In this document: one piece after another, positions 48,288 through 59,511 of the stretch
How the letters are laid out: the number at the start of each line of letters is the position of its first letter
Position numbering within the stretch: the first letter of the stretch is position 1
From: Plantago ovata
Taxonomy: Eukaryota > Streptophyta > Magnoliopsida > Lamiales > Plantaginaceae
Length of the DNA stretch: 64,000 nt
Reading direction: 5' to 3'
Assembly: GCA_028274465.1 (NCBI GenBank)
Contig: CM051458.1
Span: 22,955,566 to 23,019,565 of the forward strand
Notes under the pieces: generated by a model
What the model saw: the letters and a program-made list of their open reading frames with translations, nothing else
Told to the model about the DNA's origin: nothing
Database searches by the model: none
Made by a program: the position numbers and the translations under genes

Positions 48288-48950
48288 TTATGTAAATACA
48301 ATTAAAGATTATATTTTAGAAATATAATAGAGGTTTGATTAGAAAGGATATGTTAATTTAGAATTAACATATGCACTTGGGCAAAATCTACTTGGAGTTT
48401 GAATTGCCTTAGAACTATAAGTGGGTTCCAAAATTGGGACCCACCTACTGTCCCTAGGAGGCGCGCGCGCACGTATGGATAAGGTAGGGGAAGGAGTTCG
48501 ACTCCTTCCTCTATTAGAAGTCCAAGGGATAAGTTAGATTTTCCTGATTGAGTTTTAATTTGATAGGGAATGAATCTAGACTTGATATTGGTTTCCTTGT
48601 GCGATAAGAATTAGATTCTTATTCCTTTACGAAGTCTAATTGCTTATGCTTTAGGCTTCTATTGACTACTATATATAGTAGACTATTAGAGAGTTTTTTA
48701 CACAGACTTGAAGAGACTTTCACAGTCATTCTACCCAGTTTTCTTAGAGAAAATAAAAACTCTCCCCTCTATAAGCCTACGCGCGCGCCACCTTGCCGGA
48801 GGAATCGCCGCCCCATCTTCTTGGTCACACAAAGAATATCCTAGCATTCTTTCCGATAGGTTGTTCATCCGTGGATACCAAGGTTGAAGTTCTAGGAGCT
48901 GGAAACTAACTTTTATTGTCTTGCAGATAATCAAAGTATTGCAGTTTTCT

Positions 48951-49397
48951 CCGTACGGCAGGTGTGGGGCGAGTCACCCCACACAACGGGCGAATCGCCT
49001 GGTGTGGGGTGAACCTCCCCACGTCCCGGGCGAATCGCTCGGGACCTCCAGCCGGCCATTTACGCATTTTCGATGCGTTTTTCGATTTCTTTTCCTTTTT
49101 GGACTCGGTTTTTGCCTTCTAGTGACCTTTTAGCCTTCAGACTCGACCCCTAGACTTCAAATCCTATCCGGAATCTTCTAGATACTCCAAAAATGCCTTC
49201 GGAACACCAATTCCTCGTCCACTTCAATATAATTGCCCGGAAAACCTCAGTTTTCACCCAAAACCTGTAATATACAAACTAAAGGGAAACATGACACTAT
49301 TCTAATAAAATGCACTAAAATATAGCTAAATTAATATAGAGGATAGCTAAATTGGTGAAAAAAGACTCGAATGAAAGTGTAAAATACACGTTCATCT
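48951..49397 (-). repeat. TR-GAG copy 2, truncated 3' LTR
   Basis: Colinear with the part of the 52505-53707 LTR from cggcaggtgtgg to its end, which reads GTTCATCT here in place of GTTCATCA. About 750 bp of LTR are missing. The first bases (gcagttttctcc, from about 48941) match the opposite strand of the same LTR, so the junction with copia LTR 2 is complex. Confidence 0.8.
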
Positions 49398-51268
49398 AAC
49401 TCCCCAAACCGAACATTTGCTTGTCCTCAAGCAACTAAGCTAGACTCTAATGCAAAAAACAATGCAACACAAAAAATGGAGTCTCATGCCAAATCAAATG
49501 AACTAATCTATTGAGTCTATCAAAAAACTTATGAACAAAAATCATACAAATCATAACATGAATATAGGTTGAAGAATGCCTCGATTGACTCATACACAAT
49601 CACATAAGCACTTATGTCAAACAAGATAGTCTCTCGTAACATTCTCTACCTGGACCTAGTCAGTGACGACGTAATGAAACATGTTAAAATACGAATGGTT
49701 GTCCCGTGCCTATGAAACTGAGGACTTACTACTGTTCACCAAGTTAAGACTTTTCCTCAAAGAGGTCGAACCAATACTGGCTTTCATCAAACGAAGGAGG
49801 GTTCCCTAAAAAAGATAACACTCCCATATTCTACCCATCTCTCAAACAAAGCCTTAAACTATTCACCACTTCCTGAATGGTAGGACGAGGGCGGTCTAGA
49901 ACAGATGACACTCAAACGAACAAAAGGCAGAAAATTACAACTCGATTACGAACATTACAAGAATTGGAAAATGAGACAAACACTTTGCTAAACTGCTTTT
50001 TGGGTCTTTTTTTTTTACCCTTCCTTGCTTTTTTGGGGTCTTTTCTTTTTTTCTTTTTTTCTTTTCCAGATTTTTTCTTTTTTCTGGAAATTTTTCTTTT
50101 TTTTTTCGATTTTCTTTTAGCCAGCAGTAGCGCAACGAAAAAGAAATTACAATGACACACAAACGACCTCCCCAAACCTATTCGAAAGAATAGGTTGAAG
50201 CACAAACTTTACGAAAAAAGAAAAACAGACTCACAACACACACTTAAGTGGAAAAACAAGTCTAATGATAGCGTAACCCCCTCCCCAAACCTATTTGAAA
50301 GAATAGGTTGCAAACAAAGGATCACACAATTTCACACTACCTCCTTCCTAGGCATTTAACAATCTCAAAGCAAGGTGAAGACTTGTTGCCTCTTAGGTAC
50401 ATAATTACCCGGAAAAACAACCATAAGATCCTAACATGCATCATCCTATTATAAAGGCCTTCGTGAACCGCAGTAGAGAAAACACCACTAAGTGATGTCG
50501 AGACTACCAATTTTAACTATGTGCAAACATAAATGTGACAAGCCAAGCAAGAAAAATCTCAAACAAATTCATAGAGATAGAAGCATATGATTAATGTCAT
50601 AGTTAGTTAATCTACCCAATAAGAAAGTTCAAAAAATTTGGCAATAAACTCCACATAAAAAACATGCAAAACTATACTAGGATGAATGTAGTGTATGCAA
50701 CTAAATACTAAGAAAGCGGTAAACGTGCAAATGCAAACAAATGGTTTCACGAGTTTATCATAAGAAAAACAAGTATAGAGATAGCCAGCGATAACCCCCC
50801 TCCCAAACCTGAACGTCGTCGCTCGTCCCGAACGTCGAAAGTGGATTTAAGGTGAGAGCTAACTTGTACCTGTAACATATATGACTCAAGGAAACTCGTG
50901 AGAAACCATAACGGGCGATAAAAGAAGTAAAAAGATTAATAATTTAGCATAATAGGAGAAAAATGGAATTCCGAACGAAAATCCGGACCTACGGGTTTCT
51001 GGACACCCGGGACGAACCGCCCCAGGTGGGGGCGATTCGCCTGGGGCGTCCAGAACGTCCCAGGCGGCCTGGTCTTTCCAGGCGAATCGCCCCACATGGG
51101 GGCCGGTTCACCTGGCATCTCCAGACTCCTGGAGACGCCTTTTTCCTCCCAAAACGCAAAATTATCATCTTAAAACCTATTTTATCACCAAAAACAAACG
51201 AAAAATGAATATGCATGCAATGCAAGAAAGCGATATAACTAAACTACATGCAACTATTACCAGTAATG
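49398..51268 (-). other. TR-GAG copy 2, non-coding 3' region
   Basis: Contains the polypurine tract, the purine-rich run (about 50008-50117 as T/C on +), two AACCTATTC/GAATAGGTT hairpins at about 50178-50199 and 50288-50309 and, nearer the gag gene (51000-51120), a GC-rich cluster of ggcgattcgcc-type palindromes otherwise seen in the LTRs. Confidence 0.7.
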
Positions 51269-52174
51269 TTATCCATTATCAAATGGAAACGAATCTTGTG
51301 CACCCGTTCCATTATTCCTTGCATCTTGGGAATCATCCTTGGCTCCTCTCCGTATCTGCTCAAGCAAGTCCATGATTCCCTGAAAACTAAAATTAACAAA
51401 ACCAAAAAAAAAAAAATCTACAAAATAACCAAGTGAATCAGATGGAAAATAAAGAGAGAAAAGAGGATCAAAACTCCTTTGGAACTCATAGGTGGGTGCA
51501 TGGACCAGAACGTAGGAGTCAAGATCAAGAGTATCTGCCGCAATTGATTCAGAGTCACCAAAATCTTCAGAGATTGGCTCCTCGACCTCAACACAACTCA
51601 CGCCATCACTTTCTGACTCAAGGGAAGCAATGGATTCAGTTATCACCTCCTCCACGACTTCCTCTTGACCAACAACCTCGACATCCGCAAGTAAGGACGT
51701 GGAATCCAAGCTAAGCACTGAGGAGACTTCATCAATGAATTCTTCTCCACATTCCTCTTCATCGGCAATGTCGATTTCTGGTGGCTGACTACTGAAGTGA
51801 GACGTCCATGCCCTTGGCCCGGGAGGTGAGTCCCTATCCCAATGTTCCAGAAACTTGTTGGTTACTTCACCCCAAGTGCGCAACGATTTTTCCGGCGGGA
51901 TTCTGAGCCATCCTCGAGCGTACCCTTTCAAGTCTCCCATAAATCCTCTCATACAAAGTTGCTCATGTGATAAAATAATCCCCTCCTCATTCTCACGAGG
52001 TATCCTCAACACACCTTCCTCGTACGTGTCTAACCCTCTTGGATCATCACCCATCGAAAACGTGGAGAGAATGGAGTAGTACGAAGGATCGAAGTCATAA
52101 TCCCTGCAATCGTCATCCAATGTTATGCAAGGCCCTCGAGGCATCACATACCGGTGCAACGGAGGTTGACTCAT
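51269..52174 (-). CDS. TR-GAG copy 2 gag-like protein
   Basis: A 301-residue open frame with a short, diverged version of the gag domain in copy 1: EQLCMRGFMGDLKGYARGW followed by LRTWGEVTNKFLEHW corresponds to KLFSFALGYEPRRWI and LKTWGQVVEEFLARF. An acidic tail follows (EEECGEEFIDEV and on). No zinc knuckle or enzyme. The hydrophobic patch YFVDFFFFGFVNF near residues 250-262 is too short and isolated to call a membrane segment. The 5' LTR and primer site lie just upstream. Confidence 0.6.
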   Translation of the reverse strand: MSQPPLHRYVMPRGPCITLDDDCRDYDFDPSYYSILSTFSMGDDPRGLDTYEEGVLRIPRENEEGIILSHEQLCMRGFMGDLKGYARGWLRIPPEKSLRTWGEVTNKFLEHWDRDSPPGPRAWTSHFSSQPPEIDIADEEECGEEFIDEVSSVLSLDSTSLLADVEVVGQEEVVEEVITESIASLESESDGVSCVEVEEPISEDFGDSESIAADTLDLDSYVLVHAPTYEFQRSFDPLFSLYFPSDSLGYFVDFFFFGFVNFSFQGIMDLLEQIRRGAKDDSQDARNNGTGAQDSFPFDNG

Positions 52175-52482
52175 CCTTTCATATGACTAGTTTCTGCACA
52201 GGAGGAAACAAGAAACCAAGGAGCAGAATCCACAAAAGAAAAAACAAAAACTTGCAAAGAAAAGCACAAAGAGTGCAAACAAGCACAATGTAACCGATAA
52301 CTACGAGAGCGCAAGCACGCAAGGTAACCGAGATCAGATTAGATGAATTCACTGAAAAAGATAGGGGGAAAGAAATAGGGTAAGAAAGTGAAATTTTCTG
52401 AGAGCAAACACCCAAAGCCTGTTCTTCTGTAGGGAATTGAATGCTGAAAATATAAATAAGCTAAATAGAAAAAAGGAGTATA

Positions 52483-52504
52483 GTCCCCGACAACGACGCC
52501 AATT
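52483..52504 (-). promoter_or_regulatory. TR-GAG copy 2 primer-binding site, mutated
   Basis: The same site as in copy 1, but with two CpG to CpA-type changes (tggcgtcgttgtcggggac on the minus strand), as expected from methylated-cytosine decay. Confidence 0.75.
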
Positions 52505-53707
52505 TGATGAACCGTAGAATTTGTCAGATTCTAATTAATCAAATAAATTTGTATTTAGCCAAAGGCAATTCACAACTACAACGAAAACCGTAGTGTAGCA
52601 GTAAAATAACCTCAAGTGTCGATCTCTAAGGACTATAACTAGCTTTATCTAATCTAACTTAAACTATAAAATCAACAAACTACTTAGCAAAGGTTTTTCT
52701 TATCATATAATGGAGGTTAGTGATAGTATGATCATTCAAAGCATAGCAGGTTAATAATCATGCACGAAGTACCCGATCGTTTTGCATAGAGATCTTTGAT
52801 CAATGAATTGTCCAATTGTGTTCGTTATAATTCAACACTACGAAGATAGAGGTTTTAGATAGATCAAAGAAATAAAGCAATAACTCAAAGTCTAATTCGC
52901 TTTACAGCCATCAGCATAATTATTAACCCTTCGCTAAGAAATCACATACTATCACCAACGATAAGTTTAGCTACTCATAGATGTCATGCAATCAAAAGAA
53001 ATCATAGAAAGATTGAATGAAAACATGTTGAAAGATAAATAAATATAAATAGAAAAACTGTAAGATACAATGTTATCGAAGGTTGTCATTCTCCGAAGAA
53101 TCGCGATCTTACAAGCTCCAAAACGATAAGAAAAAGTATCTCCTATGCTAAGAATCCCCAGAACAGGCTCCGGAGAATTTCTACCTAAAACTAATGAGAA
53201 AGGTGAGAGAAAAGGTCTGACAAAGTATGAAACACGGAGAAAACTGAGCAACTATATATAGGGATTCGGCAGGTGTGGGGCGAGTCGCCCCACACACCGG
53301 GCGAATCGCCTGGTGTGGGGCGAACCGCCCACGTCCCGGGCGAATAGCCCGGGACCTCTAGCCGGCCATTTACGCATTTTCGACGCGTTTTTGGATTTCT
53401 TTGACTTTTCGGACTCGGTTTTTGCCTTCTAGTGACCTTTTAGCCTTCAGACTCGACCCCTAGACTTCAAATCCTATCCGGAATCTTCTAGATACTCCAA
53501 AAATGCCTTCGGAACACCAATTCCTCATCCACTTCAATATAATTGCCCGGAAAACCTCGTTTTTCACCCAAAACCTGTAATATACAAACTAAAGGGAAGC
53601 GTGACACTATTCTAATAAAATGCACTAAAATATAGCTAAATTAATATAGAGGATAGCTAAATTGGTGAGAAAAGACTCGAATGAAAGTGTAAAATACACG
53701 TTCATCA
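52505..53707 (-). repeat. TR-GAG copy 2, 5' LTR
   Basis: 1,203 bp from TGATGAACCG to GTTCATCA. It holds a GC-rich palindrome cluster at 53273-53360 next to a TATA-like ctatatatag on the minus strand. Confidence 0.88.
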
Positions 53708-55950
53708 GTAGCCTTGGAAAACTATCTGAGCATAAGGCTATTGTGAAGAACGTATTGGTAAAGATTGGTGAAGCTTCTGTGTACACCAACTTTGTATGCC
53801 GGCGTCTACACCTGGGATGAGGGATGTTGTTCTCTTGGGGCGAACGTTCTTGACTAAACTACGCTCCGTGATAGACATCTACCGAAGGACTTGCACCATT
53901 GAGGTGGATGGCAAGCGACATGTGTTGCGAGCCATATCTGATCCACCTGATCAGTTCAATGCTTCTCATACTGTTAACTACTGTGGTCTTGCTGTCTATG
54001 TTCATTCTTATTCACAGGTTCGTGGCATGAGAAAAAGGTCCATGAAGGGGAAGTCTAGTACCCTAAAAAAGAAGAGCTAGGCGCAAGAAGGAGTCGAGTC
54101 AAAGACTATAAACAATGGCGCTATCCGGGAGGCAACCCGGAGTTTTTATCGCTTTTTTACCGCTTTATTGCATGCATCCATACATTGAACAATTTGCTTT
54201 TCATATGTGAATTTGTTCGTCTCTGTGTCGTATGTGCTTATGTTTGTGTTTGAGTGAACTTTTTCGAGTGATTTTTATGAGTAAAACTGTTTTCGGGGAT
54301 TAAAAAACCGCGTTTTTTCGAAAGTTTCGTCTCCTCAGGAATGAGAGGCAGATAATGTGGGAGCAACAACAGGATCTCCTGTCTGACATGTGGAGAGACT
54401 ATTATGGGGATGACAATCCCGATAATTAGTCTTTTCACATGACCGCTCTCAGCCGACCGAGGCGAAACCGTTCGGTAACATGTACTATCACTTTTTATTT
54501 ACTCATTCTCTTTTGCTAGGGACTAGCTTAAGTTTCATGAGGGGGATGGGATGTGAACCATGATGTTAAGTATTGTTTGGCTTTGTGCTAGTATCTTGTT
54601 TTTTGTTTGCATTTGCACGTTTACTACTTTCTTAGTTTTTAGTTGCATACACTACATTCATCCTAGGACAGTCTTGCATGTTTTATGTGGAGTTTATTGC
54701 CAATTTTTTTGAACTTTTTTATTGGGTAGATTAACTAATTATGACATTAAACTTATGCTTCATCTCTATGAATTTGTTTGAGGTTTTTATCGCTTGGCTT
54801 GTCACATTTATGTACTGCACTTAGTTAAGCTTGGTAGTCTCGACATCACTTAGTGGTATTTTCTCTACTGCGGTTCACGAAGGCCTTTATAATAGGATGA
54901 TGCATGTTAGGATCTTATGGTTGTTTTCCCGAGTAATTATGTACCTAAGAGGCAACAAGTCTTCACCTTGCCTTGAGATTGCTAAATGCCTAGGAAGGAG
55001 GTAGTGTGAGATTGTGTGATCCTTTGTTTGCAACCTATTCTTTCGAATAGGTTTGGGGAGGGGGTTACGCTATCATTAGACTTGTTTTTCATTTTTAGTG
55101 TGTGTTGTGAGTTTATTTTTCCTTTTTCGTAAATTTTGTACTCCAACCTATTCTTTCGAATAGGTTTGGGGAGGTCGTTTGTGTGTCATTTTTGTTTTTT
55201 TTTCGTTGTGCTACTGCTGGCTAAAAAAAATCGAAAAAAAAGAAAAAGGAAAATTCCAAAAAAAAGAAAAAAAAACTGGAAAAGAAAAAAGAAAAGAAGA
55301 AAAAAAAAGAAAAGACCCCAAAAAAGCAAAGAAGGGTTCAAAAAAGCCAAAAAGAAGTTTAGCAAAGTATTGTGTCTCATTTTTAAATTCTTGTAATGTT
55401 CGTAAACGTGTTGTAATTTTTTTCTTTTTGTTTGAGTGTCATATGTTCTAGACCACCCTCGTCCTGCCATTCAGGAAGTGGTGAATAGCTTAAAGCTTTG
55501 CTTGAGAGATGGATAGAATAGGGAAGTGTTATCTTTTTTAGGGAACCCTCCTTCATTTGATGAGAACCAGTATTGGTTCGAGCTCTTTGAGGAAAAGTCT
55601 TAACTTGGTGAACAGCAGTAAGTCCTCAGTTTCATAGGCACGGGACAACCATTCGTATTTTAACATGTTTCATTACGTCGTCACTGACTAGGTCCAGGTA
55701 GAGAATGTTACGAGAGACTATATTGTCTTGACATAAGTGCTTATGTGAATGTGTATGAGTCAATCGAGGCATTCTTCAACCTATATTCATGTTATGATTT
55801 GTATGGTTTTTGTTCATATGTCTTTTGATAGATTCAATAGATTAGTTCATTTCATTTGGCATGAGACTCCATTTTTTGTGTTGCATTGTTTTTTGCATTA
55901 GAGTCTAGTTTAGTTGCTTGAGGACAAGCAAAGGTTCGGTTTGGGGAGTT
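53708..55950 (+). mobile_element. TR-GAG/Athila-like element copy 3, 3' half
   Basis: Lies in the opposite orientation to copy 2. It has the same 3' landmarks: ccgaccgaggcgaaaccgtt (about 54453-54472), two AACCTATTC/GAATAGGTT hairpins (about 55029-55050 and 55145-55166), a purine tract (about 55222-55345) and the polypurine tract before the LTR. Its 5' half and left LTR are missing. Confidence 0.8.
53735..54080 (+). pseudogene. Retropepsin-like C-terminal remnant in copy 3
   Basis: The frame from 53796 reads MRDVVLLGRTFLTKLRSVIDIYRRTCTIEVDG, which matches the end of Athila-type gag-protease polyproteins (family form ILGRPFL...ALIDVYxGxLTLRVG). The active-site DTGAS segment lies upstream and is missing or frameshifted. 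After the stop (54078-54080) comes a non-coding gggaggcaacccggag element, as in related elements. Confidence 0.6.
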
Positions 55951-57147
55951 TGATGAACGTGTATTTTACAGTTTCATTTAAGTCTTTTTTCACCAATTTA
56001 GCTATCCTTTATGTTAATTTAGCTATATTTTAGTGCATTTTATTAGAATAGTGTCACGTTTCCCTTTAGTTTGTATTTTACAGGTTTTGGATGAAAAACG
56101 TGGTTTTCCGGGCAATTATATTGAAGTAGACAAGGAATTGGTGTTCCGAAGGCCTATTTGGAGTATTTAGAAGATTCCGGATAGGATTTGGAGTCTAGGG
56201 GTCGAGTCTGAAGGCTAAAAGGTCACTAGAAGGCAAAAACCGAGTCCGAAAAGGAAAAGAAATCCAAAAACGCGTCGAAAACGCGTCAATAGCCGACTGG
56301 AGGTCCCTGACGATTCGCCCGGGACGTGGGGGCGAACCACCCCACACCAGGCGATTCGCCCGGTGTGTGGGGCGACTCGCCCCACACCTGCCGAACACCT
56401 ATATATAGTTGCTCAGTTTTCTCCATTTTTCATACTTTCTCAGACCTTTTCTCTCACCTTTCTCATTAGTTTTAGGTATAAATTCTTCAGAGCCTGTTCT
56501 AGGGATTCTTAGCTTAGGAGAAACTTTTTCTTATCGTTTTGGAGCTTGTAAGATCGCGATTCTTCGGAGATTGACAACCTTCGGTAACATTGTATCTTAA
56601 AGTTTTTCTATTTATATTTATTTATCTTTCAACATGTTTTCATTCAATCTTTCTATGATTTATGTTGATTGCATGACATCTATGAGTAGCTAAACTTATC
56701 GTTGGTGATAGTATGTGATTTCTTAGCGAAGGGTTAATAATTATGTTGATGGCTGTAAAGCGAATTAGACTTTGAGTTATTGCTTTATTTCTTTGATCTA
56801 TCTAAAACCTCTATCTTCGTAGTGTTGAATTATAACGATCACCAATTCATTGATCAAAGATCTCTATGCAAAACGATCGGGTACTTCATGCATGATTATT
56901 AACCTGCTATACTTTGAATGATCATACTATCACTAACCTCCATTATCTGATAAGAAAAACCTTTGCTAAGTAGTTTGTTGATTTTATATTCTTAAGTTAG
57001 ATTAGATAAAGCTAGTTATATTCCTTAGAGATCGACACTCGAGGTTATTTTACTGCTACACTACGGTTTTCATTGTAGTTGTGAATTGCCTTTGGCTAAA
57101 TACAAATTTATTTGATTAATTAGAATCTGACAAATTCCAGTTCATCA
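55951..57147 (+). repeat. TR-GAG copy 3, 3' LTR
   Basis: 1,197 bp from TGATGAACGT to GTTCATCA. It is the inverted counterpart of 52505-53707, with scattered differences. It forms the right edge of the block nested in the Sirevirus ORF. Confidence 0.9.
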
Positions 57148-59247
57148 GCGAGCCGCTTTGAAACATGGCAAAGGCAAGCTTTCTGATGCCGAGTTATCTT
57201 TACTCGATGTCAAGGTCACTGATCCAAACCTTGATGATGATGAAGAAATGGATGAAGATTACCAAAGAGCACTTCAAAATAGTCTCCAAATTCATGCAAT
57301 GCACACGCAGAATTTGGATATTGCTCAATCTTCAGGAGTAAAGCCAAAGGAAGTCCCCTCCCTTCCACTTACTACTGGTGAAACTCCAGCAATTGAGTCT
57401 AAAACGTTGCCCTCAACAACTACTCAATTAAAACCTACTACTGGTGAAACTCCAGTTGTTGAGTCTGAAGCGTTGCCAACAGCAACCACTCAACCAGAAA
57501 GGAATGAAGCTACCGACTTAGGTTCCAAGGTTGCTGGCCTTGATGAATCTGAGGATGAAGATGATCTATCAGCAAATGAGGATGAAAATTCCAAGAAAGA
57601 CCCCAAAGTGGTTGAAATTCCTCCTCCTGACTACGAAAATGATGAAGGAGATGACTTGAGAGGTGAATTGATGTTACAAGATGATCAATTTGCTTCAGAG
57701 CTCAAAGTTCATTCCTTGACCCCAAATCTAGTGTCGTTTCCACGTGTGGAGGATTTTACTCCAAGAATTTTGGCACTTAGGGAAGTCCACAAAGCCTGCA
57801 AAGCAGAAGATGATGCACTGCTTGCTGAGAGCCTGCTTGATATTGGAAAAATATTGGCTACTGTGCTAAGACGCACTACTACACTTACAATAGCTCAGAA
57901 AGACATCAGTCTTTATCACAAGAGCTATGAAGAAGATGTAAGTCAAGCACTCCCGCTAGCAAAGTCTGCATTAGTCAAGGCTCAGACTTTCATTGATGAT
58001 AAGGTCCAAACAGAGCGCAGACATGAGGAGAATATGGTGAGTATTAAGCAAGAATTGTCAAAGCTGACCTCTGATCAGCAAGAAATCATTATGAAATACA
58101 ACAGCCTAAGTACTCTTGCTGAAAATTGCAATGAGTTCTTCTCTTTGCACATTACTCCAATTATGCAATCCATGTCTAAGGGGGAAGATAAGCAAAAGAG
58201 AACTTCAAGGAAGAAAACCCCTACCCTTGCTGAAGCACCACTGACCATAGAACCTCTTGCTGAAAAAGAGCAAAGTTGTAAAAGACAAGCAGAATCTGAG
58301 TTGAATTCAACAAGTCCCAAAAAGAGAAAAACTGTTGCTGCTGCTGAAACTCAAGAATTCTGTCACACTGAAAGTCATCAAGTTATGAATGAAGATGATG
58401 ATGATGATGACAATCAGACAATAGCTCAAGCCATAAGAGCTAGACCAATTACAGCCTTAACTCCGTCTGGCCATTCAAAGCATTTCTCCTCTGACTCAAG
58501 ATCTTCAGCAAGAGATCAAGACAACGAAAAGTCAAGAAGAAGAAGGCAAAGACAGGAAGAAAAGAGGCTGGCCAGCATTGCTATTGGCTCCGGCATAGAA
58601 TATACAAAGACCAGCAATGATGAAACCACTCAGAACGTGATCAGAAACGTTCATGGTTGTTGGATCTTAAAGCTGGAAGACTTGCTGGTGAATGAGTTCT
58701 TTCCAACTGCAATACTGAACCAGATGTTCACTTGGATTGATCTCAAGGTGAAAAGAAAAGAAAGGGCTGAGTCCCTACCAAGAAATATTGTTGTGAGATG
58801 GTTGAATCTAGAAGTCTCAGTAAGAAGAACTTCAATTGGTACATAAAACAAGAACCTGATCTGATAAAACCAATTGGAATTGCTTATTACTCTGACCCTG
58901 TGACCAAGAAAACAAAGAAGAGACTTGGATTGATTCCTTATGAGTATTTCTATCTCACTGCTAAGGATCAAGAAGAAGATCTTCTCTGGCTAAGGAAGAT
59001 TCATCCTAAAAGCATTTCAGATACACAACTTCTCCATGCCAGCAATTGGGGCATGCATTTGTGGGTAGTTCACTACATGGAAATGAATGCTGAAAAGCAT
59101 TATCATACCGCCTGCAAAAATGCAAGGATTCTTCAACTACAAGTCCGTAAGCTACTTGAAGATTACGAAAAGGACTGTATTGAATTCACTGCACTTGCTG
59201 AGAAGAGTGTAAGAGAGATTTTGAGAAAATCCTCTGGAAGAGCTTAA
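57148..59247 (+). pseudogene. Sirevirus post-pol ('env-like') ORF, second part
   Basis: The frame enters from the insertion edge (AALKHGKGKLSDAEL) and is open to 58846; a frame slip near 58800-58846 passes to a second frame that ends at 59247. The region starts acidic (DDDEEMDEDYQ), has a 66-bp tandem repeat coding for TTGETPxxES-type units (about 57366-57496), and then a long helical part (KAQTFIDDKVQTERRHEENM, SIKQELSKLTSDQQEI). A basic region (KKRKTVAAAE, SRRRRQRQEEKR) follows. The last 200 residues look globular (WYIKQEPDLIKPIGIAYYSDP, WGMHLWVVHYMEMNAEKHYH). No membrane anchor is visible. Together with part 1 the protein would have been about 1,500 residues. Function unknown. Confidence 0.7.
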
Positions 59248-59511
59248 CTCTCTGTAATAGTTCTGTTCAAGTTTTTATTTGCTGATTTTGTGTAGTTATC
59301 TCTGATCATTCCTGTAAACTTACTGAAAGATAACTATCAGCAATGAAGCTTTTGACTCTTATTGGTTTTTGATTATGCAATTTACTTATGCTTACTATTT
59401 AATTATTCAAGTATGTTTGCATTAATCAACTGATTTATTCAACATCAGAAACCTCTAAAAGGGTAACAATTAATTTAGCCATGGATTGCTAACATCAAAA
59501 AGGGGGAAATT
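59248..59511 (+). promoter_or_regulatory. Sirevirus 3' untranslated region and polypurine tract
   Basis: Follows the end of the post-pol ORF. The tract aaaaagggggaaatt at 59498-59512 directly precedes the 3' LTR and primes plus-strand DNA synthesis. Confidence 0.8.

Larger units (their letters stand above)
44392..48943 (+). repeat. Copia LTR 2, interrupted by a LINE and truncated at its right end
   Basis: It starts TGATAGTGTATATG after aagtgggagat and is colinear with LTR 1 to 45637. A LINE then intervenes to 48287, after which the LTR goes on to about 48943, where it changes to TR-GAG LTR sequence. The last about 200 bases of LTR 1 are absent. Confidence 0.82.
19995..57147. mobile_element. 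37-kb nested block inserted in the Sirevirus post-pol ORF
   Basis: The block starts TGAT, ends ATCA, and is flanked by tcgag on the left and gcgag on the right (four of five bases equal). Joining 19994 to 57148 restores the reading frame, so these are the edges of the foreign DNA. The right edge is a TR-GAG-type LTR; the left edge is copia internal sequence, so the original left end was lost or replaced by recombination. Confidence 0.75.

Noticed and set aside
49877..55470. Lys-rich and Phe-rich ORFs over purine tracts
   Set aside because: Low-complexity A/G tracts give such frames by chance.
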